Shown here: piece after piece, positions 43,252-52,765 of the stretch | How positions within the stretch are numbered: the stretch's first letter is position 1 | Layout of the letters: each line of letters starts with the position of its first letter | Assembly: GCF_900112425.1 (NCBI RefSeq) | Contig: NZ_FOLP01000024.1 | Span: 27,979-91,978, forward strand | Direction: 5' to 3' | Source: Variovorax sp. OK212 | Lineage (GTDB): Bacteria; Pseudomonadota; Gammaproteobacteria; Burkholderiales; Burkholderiaceae_C | DNA length: 64,000 bases | The notes under the pieces: model-generated | What the model was told of the DNA's origin: nothing | Databases searched by the model: none | Seen by the model: only the letters and a program-made list of their open reading frames with translations | Position numbers and translations under genes: made by a program

Positions 43252-43560
43252 ATGTTCAACTGGATGGTCTGGACCACACCGGTGGCCGTGTTCTTCATCT
43301 GCATCGCGCTCATGCTGGTCGGCATGACGGTGTGGGAGTTCAAGTCGCCCACCACCTTGCGGCGCGGCTGGCTGCCCATCGAAACCACGCGCGGCGACCG
43401 TCTCTTCATCGGCCTGCTCTCGGCCGCGTACATCAACCTGGCCTTCGTCGGCCTGGCCGGCAAGTTCCAGGAGTGGATGAGCCTGGAGGCCGAGCCGTCG
43501 ATCTGGATCAGCTTCGTGATTTCGATGCTCGTTCTCGCGCTCGTCATGCGCAAGGGCTGA
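43252..43560 (+). CDS. glpU: GlpU, small DUF2160 membrane protein
   Basis: The 102-residue protein has three hydrophobic segments (TPVAVFFICIALMLVGMTVW, FIGLLSAAYINLAFVGLA and IWISFVISMLVLALVM). It fits the DUF2160/GlpU family, always encoded between the glp permease and the solute-binding gene. Its role in glycerol uptake is not established. AGGAGAG precedes ATG 43252. Confidence 0.9.
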   Translation: MFNWMVWTTPVAVFFICIALMLVGMTVWEFKSPTTLRRGWLPIETTRGDRLFIGLLSAAYINLAFVGLAGKFQEWMSLEAEPSIWISFVISMLVLALVMRKG

Positions 43561-43652
43561 GCCCATCGGGTTTTCGACGGACGTCCGGCTCTCCGCCTCC
43601 CCGGAGCCGCGACCAGACAGACCGGGGAAGTACCAACCGAGGAGACACAGTC

Positions 43653-45383
43653 ATGAAGATGCGCTATACGGCACTGGCAATGGCGGCGGCGATGTTCGCC
43701 ACGCACGGCGCTTGGGCTGGCGAGGCCGAAGCCAAAAAATGGATCGACAGTGAATTCCAGCCGTCCACCTTGTCGAAGGACAAGCAGATGGAGGAAATGA
43801 AGTGGTTCATCGACGCCGCCAAGAAGCTGCAAGGCAAGGGTGTCAAGGAAATCTCGGTCGTGTCGGAAACACTGACCGTGCACGAGTACGAATCGAAGAC
43901 GCTGGCCAAGGCCTTCGAGGAAATCACCGGCATCAAGGTCAAGCACGACATCATCCAGGAGGGTGACGTGGTCGAGAAGCTGCAGACCTCGATGCAGTCG
44001 GGCAAGTCGATCTATGACGGCTGGATCAACGACTCCGACCACATCGGCACCCACTACCGCTACGGCACGGCCCTGGCGCTGACCGACCAGATGAGCGGCG
44101 CCTGGAAGGACTACACCAACCCGGGGCTCGACCTGAAGGACTTCATCGGCACCAGCTTCACCACGGCGCCCGACAAGAAGCTGTACCAGCTGCCCGACCA
44201 GCAGTTCGCCAACCTGTACTGGTTTCGCGCCGACCTGTTCGCGCGCAAGGACCTGCAGGACAAGTTCAAGGCCAAGTACGGCTACGACCTGGGCGTGCCG
44301 ATCAACTGGTCGGCCTACGAGGATATCGCCGCCTTCTTCAGCGAAGACGTGAAGACCATCGACGGCAAGCCGATCTACGGCCACATGGACTACGGCAAGA
44401 AGGACCCGTCGCTGGGCTGGCGCTTCACCGACGCCTGGCTGTCGATGGCCGGCGCGGCCGACAAGGGCATTCCCAACGGCCTGCCGATCGACGAGTGGGG
44501 CATTCGCGTGGCCGACGACAAGTGCACGCCGGTGGGCGCGGCCGTGTCGCGCGGCGGCGCGACCAACTCGCCGGCCGCGGTCTATGCGCTGACCAAGTAC
44601 ATCGACTGGATGAAGAAGTACGCGCCCAAGGAAGCCATGGGCATGACCTTCGGCGAATCGGGTCCGGTGCCTGCGCAAGGGCAGATCGCGCAGCAGGTGT
44701 TCTGGTACACGGCCTTCACGGCGGACATGATCAAGCAGGGCCTGCCCGTGGTGAACGCCGACGGCACGCCGAAGTGGCGCATGGCGCCCGGCCCGCACGG
44801 TCCCTACTGGAAGGACGGCATGCAGAACGGCTACCAGGACGTGGGTTCCTGGACCTTCCTGAAGTCCAACGACCCCGACCGCGCGACCGCGGCATGGCTC
44901 TACGCGCAGTTCGTGACCTCGAAGACCACCTCGCTGAAGAAGTCGATCGTCGGGCTCACCTTCATCCGCGACAGCGACATCCGCTCCGACTACTTCACCA
45001 AGAACGCGGCCAAGTACGGCGGCCTGATCGAGTTCTACCGCAGCCCCGCGCGCGTGGCATGGACGCCGACCGGCAACAACGTGCCCGACTACCCGAAGCT
45101 CGCGCAGCTCTGGTGGAAGAACGTGGCCGTGGCCGTGACGGGCGAGAAGACGCCGCAGGCCGCCATGGACAACCTGGCCAACGAGATGGACGACGTGATG
45201 GGCCGCCTGCAGCGCGCGGGCATGGCCAACTGCCCGCCCAAGCTCAATGCCAAGGGCGACCCGAACAAGTGGCTGAGCAGCGACCAGGCACCGTGGAAGA
45301 AGCTGGCCAACGAGAAGCCCAAGGGCGAGACGGTGGCCTACGACAAGCTGCTGACCGCCTGGAAGGAAGGCCGCGTCAGGTAA
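43653..45383 (+). CDS. glpV: Glycerol ABC transporter periplasmic binding protein GlpV
   Basis: The 576-residue protein has a signal peptide (YTALAMAAAMFATHGAWAGE) and a large type-I-like solute-binding domain with VSETLTVHEYESKTLAKAF, LYQLPDQQFANLYWFRADL and FGESGPVPAQGQIAQQVFWY. It is longer than common sugar receptors, as typical for GlpV. It should bind glycerol in the periplasm and deliver it to GlpPQ. ATG 43653 has GAGGAGA upstream. Confidence 0.93.
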   Translation: MKMRYTALAMAAAMFATHGAWAGEAEAKKWIDSEFQPSTLSKDKQMEEMKWFIDAAKKLQGKGVKEISVVSETLTVHEYESKTLAKAFEEITGIKVKHDIIQEGDVVEKLQTSMQSGKSIYDGWINDSDHIGTHYRYGTALALTDQMSGAWKDYTNPGLDLKDFIGTSFTTAPDKKLYQLPDQQFANLYWFRADLFARKDLQDKFKAKYGYDLGVPINWSAYEDIAAFFSEDVKTIDGKPIYGHMDYGKKDPSLGWRFTDAWLSMAGAADKGIPNGLPIDEWGIRVADDKCTPVGAAVSRGGATNSPAAVYALTKYIDWMKKYAPKEAMGMTFGESGPVPAQGQIAQQVFWYTAFTADMIKQGLPVVNADGTPKWRMAPGPHGPYWKDGMQNGYQDVGSWTFLKSNDPDRATAAWLYAQFVTSKTTSLKKSIVGLTFIRDSDIRSDYFTKNAAKYGGLIEFYRSPARVAWTPTGNNVPDYPKLAQLWWKNVAVAVTGEKTPQAAMDNLANEMDDVMGRLQRAGMANCPPKLNAKGDPNKWLSSDQAPWKKLANEKPKGETVAYDKLLTAWKEGRVR

Positions 45384-45389
45384 GGCATT

Positions 45390-45501
45390 GCTCCCTCCCC
45401 CGTTCGGGGAGGGCCGGGGTGGGGGCACGACGGCTTCTGAAGATACGCGGCGCCTCATGAGGCCTGCCCCCATCCCAGCCTTCCCCCAAGGGGGAAGGAG
45501 C
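45390..45501. repeat. REP-like palindromic element after glpV
   Basis: GCTCCCTCCCCC with GGGGGAAGGAGC forms the outer stem, and GCCGGGGTGGGGGC with GCCCCCATCCCAGCC the inner arms. It is a second copy of the element at 41330-41432. It begins seven bases after glpV and could act as a transcription end or mRNA-stabilising hairpin. Confidence 0.75.
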
Positions 45502-45519
45502 AAAGACAATGGGCGGCCC

Positions 45520-46227
45520 ATGAACATCCAATTCCGCTGCGACCCCGCGCTGTTCGACCTGCTGCCGCGCCCGGTGCCGGCAAAGGCCATGCTGCCCGAC
45601 TGGCTGCGCCAGATGGCGCCCCGGGCGCCGTCGCCGGTGCACCAGCGCAGCATCCGCACCGTCAAGCAGTGCCCGCCGTTCGTCGATGCCATGGCGCACG
45701 GTTTCATGGTGCTGCTGCCGTGCGACGTGCGCGTGGCGGCGGGGCAGTTCAGCTGGGACTGGCCGTTGCCCGCGCTGTCGGTGCCCGGGCATCCGCGCGC
45801 GCCGCTGAGCTTTCATGTGCCCGAGCAGCTCGCGGGCTCGCCCCTCGCGCACGGCGCACAGTCGGCCGTCAAGTTCAACAGCTTCTGGACGGTCGCGCTC
45901 GATGAAGGGTGGTCGCTGATGGCGGTGCACCCGGTGAATCGCGACGACCTGCCGTTCCGGCTCGTCACGGGGCTGGTCGACGCCGACCGGTTCAACGAGG
46001 TCGGCATCAACTTTCCCGCGGTCTGGACCGACCCCGGCTTCGAGGGCGTGCTGCCGCGCGGCACGCCCGTGGCGCAGTGCTACCCCGTGCCGCGCGAGCC
46101 GCTCGCGCTGCAGTGCGAGCCCATGTCCGGGGCGCAGATGGAGGGTTACGCGCAGCTCGCCGAGAAGATCATGGCCGGGCCCGGCGTCTACCGGAAGGCC
46201 TTTCGCAGCAAGCGCGGCGCGGGGTGA
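45520..46227 (+). CDS. DUF6065-like hypothetical protein
   Basis: The 235-residue protein has blocks FDLLPRPVPAKAMLPDWLRQ, IRTVKQCPPFVDAM, AVKFNSFWTVALDEGWSL, VGINFPAVW and PRGTPVAQCYPVPRE. They recall the DUF6065 family of uncharacterised proteins, a cupin-like beta-rich fold. No signal peptide is seen. It follows the REP-like element and probably has its own promoter. Function unknown. Confidence 0.7.
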   Translation: MNIQFRCDPALFDLLPRPVPAKAMLPDWLRQMAPRAPSPVHQRSIRTVKQCPPFVDAMAHGFMVLLPCDVRVAAGQFSWDWPLPALSVPGHPRAPLSFHVPEQLAGSPLAHGAQSAVKFNSFWTVALDEGWSLMAVHPVNRDDLPFRLVTGLVDADRFNEVGINFPAVWTDPGFEGVLPRGTPVAQCYPVPREPLALQCEPMSGAQMEGYAQLAEKIMAGPGVYRKAFRSKRGAG

Positions 46228-46239
46228 CGCTCACATCGT

Positions 46240-46980
46240 TCAGGCCGGCGCAGTGCGCAGCACTGCGCGCAGGTCGTCGAGGTTCAGCCAGAGGCGTCCG
46301 GTGGGCGCGGTCGACAGCGCGTGGGCGATGCGCCCGAAGGTGCTCTCGTGCAGGCGGTAGGCGCGGCCATAGGCGCGCAGGGCTTCGTCCATGCGGCCGG
46401 CCTCCTGCAGCACGATGCCCAGGTTGACCTCGACTTCTGCGCGCGGCGGCGACACGCGAAGCACCTGGCGCAGCGCGTCGGCCGCGCCGTCAAACTCGCC
46501 CAGGTCCTGCAGCACGAGCGCCAGGTCGAACCAGACAGCGCCGTGCGCGGGCGCCAGGGCCGCGGCCTGGCGCAGCGCGCGCGCCGCGCCGGCCCCGTTG
46601 CCGGCGGCCTTGAGCGTGAGGCCCAGCGCGTGCAGCGGTTCTTCACGCCCGGGCATCAGCGCCGCGGCGCGCTCGTGATGCCGAAGGGCCTGCGCGAAAT
46701 CGCCAGCCGCCCTTGCCACGTCGCCCGCCAGCAGCAGCGAGGGGCCGTGGCCGGGGCGCAGCGCGAGGCTTTCGGCAATGGAGGCGCCGGCGTCTGTGAA
46801 CGCTCCGTCGGCCAGCTGCAGGCGCGCCAGCAGCTGCAGCACGGCGGGGTGGGGCGGGTGCCGGGTGCGCGCGTGTTCGCAGAGTTGCCGCGCATGCGAC
46901 GCCTGTCCCGCATTGACGAGGCGGATCGCGAGCTCCAGGAGCTGTTCGACGGAGGCGGGCGGAGCTTGCATGGCGGACAT
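46240..46980 (-). CDS. TPR-repeat protein
   Basis: From ATG 46980 the protein has 246 residues made almost wholly of helical TPR-like repeats, for example FAQALRHHERAAALMPGREE, LHALGLTLKAAGNGAGAARA, and VNLGIVLQEAGRMDEALRAY. The frame is open upstream to 47091 but those residues are Arg-rich and atypical. TPR proteins mediate protein contacts, and the partner is unknown. It is divergent from the resorcinol-type cluster. Confidence 0.8.
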   Translation of the reverse strand: MSAMQAPPASVEQLLELAIRLVNAGQASHARQLCEHARTRHPPHPAVLQLLARLQLADGAFTDAGASIAESLALRPGHGPSLLLAGDVARAAGDFAQALRHHERAAALMPGREEPLHALGLTLKAAGNGAGAARALRQAAALAPAHGAVWFDLALVLQDLGEFDGAADALRQVLRVSPPRAEVEVNLGIVLQEAGRMDEALRAYGRAYRLHESTFGRIAHALSTAPTGRLWLNLDDLRAVLRTAPA

Positions 46981-47133
46981 GGACGGGGTCGGCGGCGCGG
47001 TGCGTCGAATGTAGCGCGCAGGACGCGCATTAGTTGCCATCGACCGTCTGATTAGTGCGACGGCATGACCAATGGCAGATGCTTTCGGCACGGGCTTCGC
47101 TTACATTCGACGGCCTTCGAAACGCCGACCCCC

Positions 47134-48135
47134 GTGACCTCCAGCTCCCCCAGCCCCTCCGCCCCTGCCGCCGCCCCTCGAAACGTCGTCAAGCGCGTCC
47201 TGGTTCTCCGCTACTCGCAGTCCGGCCAGCTCGACGAGGTCGCCGAACAGATCGTCGCGCCGCTGCGCGCGGATCCGGCCATACAGGTCCATGAGGAAGT
47301 GCTGCGTCCGCTGGCGCCATACCCGTTTCCCTGGCCGTTCCTCGCGTTCTTCGACGCCTTCCCTGAATCGGCCCACATGAAGCCGCAGCCCCTGGCGCCG
47401 CTGTCGCTCACGGGCGAGGAAGACTTCGACCTCGTCATCCTGCCGTACCAGGTGTGGTTTCTCGCGCCGTCGCAGCCGGTGGCCGCTTTCCTGAAGCACC
47501 CGGTGGCGGCTCGCCTGCTCGAGGGCAAGCCGGTGGTCACCGTCATTGCGTGCCGCAACATGTGGCTGCTCGCGCACGAAAAGCTCAAGGGCATGCTCGC
47601 CGACGTGGGCGCGCGGCTCATCGACAACGTGGTGCTGACCGACCCCGGCCCCACGCTGGCCACCTTCTTCACCACGCCGGCCTGGCTGATCTGGGGCCGC
47701 AAGCGCGGTTTCTGGGGCATGCCCGACGCGGGGCTGAGCACCGAACAGATCCGCGGTACCGGCCGCTTCGGCCGCGCCCTTCGCGACGCGCTGGGCAAGA
47801 ACCTGGAGCGCGGCACGCAGCCCCTGCTGGCCGGGCTGGGCGCGGTGCGCGCCGACGCGAAACTGCTCGTCAGCGAGAAGGCCGGCACGCGCAGCTTCTA
47901 CCTCTGGGGCAAGCTGATCATGGCGGCCGGCGGGCCCGGCGCGTGGCAGCGCAAGCCGCTGCTGCTGCTGTACGTGCTGTTCCTGATCGCGCTGATCGTC
48001 ACGGTGGTGCCGGTGAGCCTGACGCTGCAGGCGATCCTGCGGCCGTTGTTCAGAGGGTGGCTGACTAAAATGACCGCCCAATTCGAGTGCCCGTCGGGCT
48101 CCGCCACCGACCGCACCCCGCTTTATGACGACTGA
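47134..48135 (+). CDS. Dialkylresorcinol-condensing-enzyme-like protein
   Basis: From GTG 47134 the protein has 333 residues. An N-terminal flavodoxin-like region (VKRVLVLRYSQSGQLDEVAE), a central DLVILPYQVWFLAPSQP and KPVVTVIACRNMWLLAHEK, and a C-terminal membrane segment (LLLLYVLFLIALIVTVVPVSL) are seen. The order and sequence match proteins annotated as the dialkylresorcinol condensing enzyme DarA type. Together with the KAS III-like neighbour (11-bp overlap) it suggests condensation of two beta-ketoacyl chains into an aromatic ring. No product is known for this gene set. Confidence 0.75.
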   Translation: MTSSSPSPSAPAAAPRNVVKRVLVLRYSQSGQLDEVAEQIVAPLRADPAIQVHEEVLRPLAPYPFPWPFLAFFDAFPESAHMKPQPLAPLSLTGEEDFDLVILPYQVWFLAPSQPVAAFLKHPVAARLLEGKPVVTVIACRNMWLLAHEKLKGMLADVGARLIDNVVLTDPGPTLATFFTTPAWLIWGRKRGFWGMPDAGLSTEQIRGTGRFGRALRDALGKNLERGTQPLLAGLGAVRADAKLLVSEKAGTRSFYLWGKLIMAAGGPGAWQRKPLLLLYVLFLIALIVTVVPVSLTLQAILRPLFRGWLTKMTAQFECPSGSATDRTPLYDD

Positions 48136-49261
48136 TGTCTTCCTGACCCGCACCGCCGCCTTTCTGCCCTTCTCCCCGGTCAGCAATGACGACATCGAAG
48201 AAGTCCTCGGCCGCATCGGCGGCAAGGCGTCCCGCGCGCGGCGGCTGATCCTGCGCAGCAACGGCATCCACTTGCGCCACTACGCCATCGACCGCGCCAC
48301 CGGCGCGCTGGCCATGAGCAACGCGCAGCTCACCGCGTCGGCCATCCGCGCGCTGGGCGACGACGTGGGCCCGGTCGACTGCCTGGTGACCGGCACCTCG
48401 CTGCCCGACCAGCTCATGCCCAACCACGCAGTGATGGTGCACGGCGAACTCGGTTGGCCGCGCCTGGAGGTGGTGGCCTGCGCGGGCATCTGCCTGGCCG
48501 GCACCACGGCGCTGAAGCACGCATGGCTGTCGGTGCGCGCGGGCGATGCGCGCCGCGCGGTGGCCACGGGCTCGGAGCTGGCTTCGGCCGTGATGCGCGG
48601 CTCGCGCTTCGAAGCCGAGCTCGAGCACAAGCTCGAAGCACTCGAGGCCCGGCCCGAATTGGCCTTCGAGAAAGACTTCCTGCGCTGGATGCTGTCCGAC
48701 GGCGCCGGCGCGGTGCTGCTGGAGCGCGAGCCGCGCGGCCCGCTGTCGCTGCGCGTGGAGTGGATCGACCTGTCTTCCGCGGCGCACGAGCTGCCGGTGT
48801 GCATGTACGCCGGCGCCGAGAAGAACGCCGAAGGCGGGCTCGACGGCTGGGGGCGCAAGTCGCCCGAAGACTGGCAGCGCGAGTCGACCTTTGCCGTGAA
48901 GCAGGACGTTCGCCTGCTCAACGAGAACATCGTGCGCGCCACGCTGGGCGAGCCGCTGGCCGCCATCATCGAGCGGCGCGGGCTGAAGTCGGCGGACATC
49001 GACTGGTTTTTGCCTCACCTTTCTTCTCGCTACTTCGTCGAGCCGGTGAGCCAGTGCCTCGAGTCGCTGGGGCTGCACATTCCGCGCGAGCGCTGGTTCA
49101 GCAACCTCGCGAGCAAGGGCAACACGGGCTCGGCGTCGCCGTACATCATGCTCGACGAGCTGTTCCGCTCGGGCCGTATCAAGCCAGGCCAGAAGCTGCT
49201 GATGTTCGTGCCCGAAAGCGGCCGCTTCTCCAGCGGCTTCATCTACCTGGAAGCGGTATGA
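48125..49261 (+). CDS. Beta-ketoacyl-ACP synthase III-like condensing enzyme
   Basis: The 378-residue thiolase-fold enzyme has the KAS III triad: Cys about 119 in EVVACAGIC, His about 298 in WFLPHLSS and Asn about 333 in SKGNTGSAS. Large inserts relative to FabH are present (about 155-265). DarB/StlD-type enzymes that cyclise dialkylresorcinols have this form. It shares an 11-bp overlap with the upstream DarA-like gene and is expected to work with it. Confidence 0.85.
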   Translation: MTTDVFLTRTAAFLPFSPVSNDDIEEVLGRIGGKASRARRLILRSNGIHLRHYAIDRATGALAMSNAQLTASAIRALGDDVGPVDCLVTGTSLPDQLMPNHAVMVHGELGWPRLEVVACAGICLAGTTALKHAWLSVRAGDARRAVATGSELASAVMRGSRFEAELEHKLEALEARPELAFEKDFLRWMLSDGAGAVLLEREPRGPLSLRVEWIDLSSAAHELPVCMYAGAEKNAEGGLDGWGRKSPEDWQRESTFAVKQDVRLLNENIVRATLGEPLAAIIERRGLKSADIDWFLPHLSSRYFVEPVSQCLESLGLHIPRERWFSNLASKGNTGSASPYIMLDELFRSGRIKPGQKLLMFVPESGRFSSGFIYLEAV

Positions 49262-49321
49262 GCCCGACGCCGCTTCGCGTATCGCTGCCCCCCCGCGGGG
49301 CGGCCCGGCCGGAGACCTGAC
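49262..49321 (+). repeat. Palindromic intergenic repeat, copy of the block before glpT
   Basis: The gap reads GCCCGACG, then CGCGTATCG, then CTGCCCCCCC and CGCGGGGCGGCCCGG, GGAG and CTGAC up to the next ATG. It parallels the block at 40139-40222 from stop codon to start codon, including the ribosome binding site within the repeat. Confidence 0.7.
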
Positions 49322-49717
49322 ATGGACCTCGACGCAGTTCCGCAGGAGGGCAATGCGACCCTCGACGGCCATTCGAAGCTGATGTACGCGCGCGACGCGC
49401 AGGGCCGTGTCGTCACGACCACCTCGCGCGGCTGGGAGGCCGAAGAAATCGTCACCAGCCATGCGGTCGACGTGCTGGTCGAACAGGCGCAGGCCGCCAA
49501 GGACCGCGTGAAGGCGGGGCTTGCTTCGCCGCTGGCGTACTGGATGTACGCGCGCCGCATGGACGTGGCGCTGCTCTCGCAGACCAGCGGCTTCTGGCAA
49601 TGGCGCGTGCGCCGCCACCTGCAGCCGCGCCACTTCGCCGCGCTGTCGCCGGCCCAGCTCGCGCGCTACGGCGACGCGCTGGGCTTGTCCGTTTCCACCT
49701 TGCAGGGCTTGCCGTGA
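49322..49717 (+). CDS. Hypothetical protein of the resorcinol-type cluster
   Basis: A 131-residue soluble protein containing LMYARDAQGRVVTTTSRGW and SPLAYWMYARRMDVALLSQT. I do not recognise a family. Its ribosome binding site lies in the preceding palindromic repeat and its stop overlaps the next gene (GTGA), so it is coupled with the BtrH-like gene and belongs to the cluster. Confidence 0.7.
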   Translation: MDLDAVPQEGNATLDGHSKLMYARDAQGRVVTTTSRGWEAEEIVTSHAVDVLVEQAQAAKDRVKAGLASPLAYWMYARRMDVALLSQTSGFWQWRVRRHLQPRHFAALSPAQLARYGDALGLSVSTLQGLP

Positions 49718-50694
49718 ACTTCCAACACCAACAGGCGGCCCACTGCGAAAGCGGCGTCATCTCCAGCCTCATGCGCCACCACGGCGCGCCGATGAGCGAG
49801 AGCATGGCGCTCGGCCTGTCGTCGGCCATTTCGTTCGCGTACCTGCCGTTCATCAAGCTGTCGGGCCTGCCCCTCATTTCGTACCGCATGCCGCCCAAGG
49901 CCATCATCAAGGGCCTGCTGGCGCCGATGGCCGCGCGCTTTCGCTTCGAGACCTTCCGCAGCCCCGAGGCGGGGCAAGAGCGGCTCGACGCCCTGCTGGC
50001 CGACGGCCAGCTGGTGGGGCTGCAGACCTCGGTGTACTGGCTGCCGTACTTTCCGCCGAACATGCGCTTCCATTTCAACGCGCACAACCTGCTGGTGTAC
50101 GGCAAGGACGGCGACGACTACCTGATCAGCGACCCGGTGTTCGAGGAGCCCGTGCGCTGCGCGAGCGGCGACCTGACGCGCGCGCGCTTCGCCAAGGGCG
50201 TGCTGGCGCCGAAGGGGCTCATGTACTACCCGCAGGCCATCGAGCGCAAGGCGGTCGACGCGGCCTCGGTCACCAAGGCCATCCGCAAGACGGTGCGCAA
50301 CATGCTGGCACCCATTCCAATCGTCGGCGTGCGCGGCATGCGCACGCTGGCCAAGCGCATGCAGAAGCTCTCGCCCGCCGACCCGCGCAGCGTCGACTTC
50401 ATCGGCCACGTGGTGCGCATGCAGGAAGAAATCGGCACCGGCGGCGCGGGCTTCCGCTTCATCTACGCCGGGTTCCTGCAGGAGGCGGCGCAACTGCTCG
50501 ACAAGCCGCAGCTGCAGCAGATGTCCGAGCGGCTCATCGCCATCGGTGACGGCTGGCGTGCCTTTGCACTCAAGGCGGCGCGCATGGTGAAGGGCCGCGA
50601 GGCGGTCGACCCTGCCGCGCTGGCCGTGAAGCTGCGCGAGCAGGCGCAGCAGGAAGAAAACTTCTTCCGCGACCTCAAGGCCGCCGTCGCCTGA
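49714..50694 (+). CDS. BtrH N-terminal-domain-like protein
   Basis: From GTG 49714 the protein has 326 residues. Its start AAHCESGVISSLMRHHGAPM places a Cys and a His as in BtrH, an acyltransferase that moves an acyl group from an ACP in butirosin synthesis. HFNAHNLLVYGKDGDDYLIS adds a second His and an Asp-rich strand. The fold is papain/C39-like. In this cluster it could transfer or release the ACP-bound chain. It overlaps both neighbours by four or fewer bases. Confidence 0.75.
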   Translation: MNFQHQQAAHCESGVISSLMRHHGAPMSESMALGLSSAISFAYLPFIKLSGLPLISYRMPPKAIIKGLLAPMAARFRFETFRSPEAGQERLDALLADGQLVGLQTSVYWLPYFPPNMRFHFNAHNLLVYGKDGDDYLISDPVFEEPVRCASGDLTRARFAKGVLAPKGLMYYPQAIERKAVDAASVTKAIRKTVRNMLAPIPIVGVRGMRTLAKRMQKLSPADPRSVDFIGHVVRMQEEIGTGGAGFRFIYAGFLQEAAQLLDKPQLQQMSERLIAIGDGWRAFALKAARMVKGREAVDPAALAVKLREQAQQEENFFRDLKAAVA

Positions 50695-51602
50695 TGCTGG
50701 AGCTGCACAAGCTCGGCTACCGCTACCCGCACGCTGAAACAACCGCGCTGGCCGATGTGTCGCTCGCGGTGCCGCGCGGCTGCGTGCTGGGCCTGCTCGG
50801 GCCGAACGGCGCGGGCAAGACCACGCTGATCTCGCACCTGTCGGGCGCGCTCGCCGTGCAATCGGGCGAGATCCGCATCGACGGGCAGCCGCTGCGGCAG
50901 GTGCGCGCGAAGGCGCCCACGCGCATTGCCGTGGCGCCGCAGGAGCATGCGTTCTATCCGATGCTCACCGTGGCCGAGAACCTCGCCTGCTTCGCCGCGG
51001 CGGGTGGGCTCGCGGGCGCGCGCAAGAAGCAGCGCATCGAAAGCTGCACGCAGTTCGCGCAGCTGGAGCAGTTCGCGGGCGTGCGCGCCGAGCGGCTGTC
51101 GGGCGGCCTCAAGCGCCGGCTCAACCTGGCGATCGCGTTGCTGCCCGAACCCGAGCTGATGCTGTTCGACGAGCCCACCGTGGGTGTCGACCCGCAGTCG
51201 CGCGCGTTCATCCTCGACGCCATCAAGAGCCTCGCGCAGCAGGGCGCGGCGGTGATCTACGCCTCGCACTACATGGAAGAGATCGAGGCCATTGCCGACC
51301 GCGTGGCCATCCTCGACAGCGGCCATGTGCTGCGCGAAGGCTCGCTCGACGAGCTGCTGTCGAAGAGCGCGATGCTGCTCACGCTGGCGGCCGACGGGCT
51401 CGACGCCGAGATGCTCTCGCGCTTCGGCACGGTGGAGCAGGGCGGCGTGCACTGGCGCGTGCACCTGAACACCGGCAGCGGCCCCGGCCCCGTGCTGGCC
51501 GCGCTCGAAGCCGCGGGCATCGTGGTGCGCCATGCCGAGTTCGGCCGCCACGACCTCGAGCAGCTCTTCATGGCGCTCACCCACCGCTCGCTGCGCGACT
51601 GA
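50694..51602 (+). CDS. ABC transporter ATP-binding protein (exporter)
   Basis: The 302-residue ATPase has Walker A LGPNGAGKTTL, signature RLSGGLKRRLNLAIALLP, Walker B LMLFDEPTVGVDPQSRAF and switch His in YASHYMEE. The single ATPase plus separate permease gene is the layout of ABC-2 exporters for lipids, polyketides and drugs. ATG 50694 overlaps the previous stop by one base. It probably exports or flips the cluster product. Confidence 0.92.
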   Translation: MLELHKLGYRYPHAETTALADVSLAVPRGCVLGLLGPNGAGKTTLISHLSGALAVQSGEIRIDGQPLRQVRAKAPTRIAVAPQEHAFYPMLTVAENLACFAAAGGLAGARKKQRIESCTQFAQLEQFAGVRAERLSGGLKRRLNLAIALLPEPELMLFDEPTVGVDPQSRAFILDAIKSLAQQGAAVIYASHYMEEIEAIADRVAILDSGHVLREGSLDELLSKSAMLLTLAADGLDAEMLSRFGTVEQGGVHWRVHLNTGSGPGPVLAALEAAGIVVRHAEFGRHDLEQLFMALTHRSLRD

Positions 51603-51607
51603 AACCC

Positions 51608-52765
51608 ATGCTCCTGGCGCTCATCAAGAAGGAACTGCTCGCGCTCGTGCGCGACATGCACGGCCTGGCGGCGCTGTTCCTGATGCCGATGGTCTTCATC
51701 GTGCTGATGTCGCTCACGCTGAAGGACATCTACCGCCCGCCGCTGGCAGAGCTGGCCTATGCAATCGACATGCGCGACACCGCCACGCCCGCGCGGTGGC
51801 TGCAGCAGCTGTGGCAGCGCAACCATGGCGCGCCGCAACCGCTGGGCGCCGACTGGCAGGCGCGGTTGCGCAACGGTTCGCTGAAGTACGTGATCGTGCT
51901 GGAGCCGGGCCTGTCGGACGAGCTGGAGTCGGCCGCGCTGTCGACGCAGTCGCGCATCCAGCTGCTGACCGAGCCGGGCATCGACGCCAACCTGTTCAAC
52001 GCGCTTCGCGCCGAACTGGTCGGTGCGTCGGGCGAGCTCAAGGCGCGGCTCGCGCTCGCGGTGCCAGGCACGGCCAGCCCCGCGCCGGACGCGTCGATCC
52101 AGGCGATGGTGCGCGCCGAGCGCTTCTCCACCGCCGGCCCGCGGCCGACCTCGGTGCAGCAGAACGTGCCGGCCTGGCTGGTGTTCGGCATGTTCTTCGT
52201 GGTGGCCTCGCTGTCCAGCCTGTTCGTGCAGGAGCGCAGCTCGGGCGCCTTGGGCCGGCTGCAGAGCCTGGGCGTGTCGCGCACCATGCTGCTGGCGTCG
52301 AAGGCGCTGCCGTACCTTGGCGTGAACGCGCTGCAGGCCGTGCTGATGCTGGCGGCCGGCATCTGGTTCATGCCGCTGATCGGCGGCGATGCGTTGTCGC
52401 TCGCGGGCATCCATTGGGGCGCGCTGCTGCTGTCGCTCGCGGCCGTGAGCCTGGCGGCGGTGAGCCTGTCGCTCGCGCTGGCCTGCCTGGTGCGCAGCCA
52501 TGCGCAGGCCGCCACCATCGGGCCGATGGTCAACGTGCTGATGGCGGCGGCGGGCGGCATCATGGTGCCCAAGTTCGTGATGCCGGGCTTCATGCAGCGG
52601 CTGGTCGAGGTCTCGCCGATGAACTGGGGGCTCGAGGCCTTGCTGACCGTGCTGCTGCGCGGCGGCGGCGTGGCCGATGCGCTGCCGCAGATCGGCCGGC
52701 TGGTCCTGTTCGCGGCACTGATGTTCCTCCTGGCCGTTTTTCTGTTTCGCAGGCGCCTGCCTTGA
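51608..52765 (+). CDS. ABC-2 type exporter permease
   Basis: The 385-residue membrane protein has an N-terminal span (MHGLAALFLMPMVFIVLMSL), a ~150-residue periplasmic domain, and five C-terminal spans starting with LVFGMFFVVASLSSLFVQE. ABC-2 hallmark segment RLQSLGVSRTMLLASK follows the second span. It forms the membrane channel for the adjacent ATPase. It starts five bases after the ATPase stop. Confidence 0.92.
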   Translation: MLLALIKKELLALVRDMHGLAALFLMPMVFIVLMSLTLKDIYRPPLAELAYAIDMRDTATPARWLQQLWQRNHGAPQPLGADWQARLRNGSLKYVIVLEPGLSDELESAALSTQSRIQLLTEPGIDANLFNALRAELVGASGELKARLALAVPGTASPAPDASIQAMVRAERFSTAGPRPTSVQQNVPAWLVFGMFFVVASLSSLFVQERSSGALGRLQSLGVSRTMLLASKALPYLGVNALQAVLMLAAGIWFMPLIGGDALSLAGIHWGALLLSLAAVSLAAVSLSLALACLVRSHAQAATIGPMVNVLMAAAGGIMVPKFVMPGFMQRLVEVSPMNWGLEALLTVLLRGGGVADALPQIGRLVLFAALMFLLAVFLFRRRLP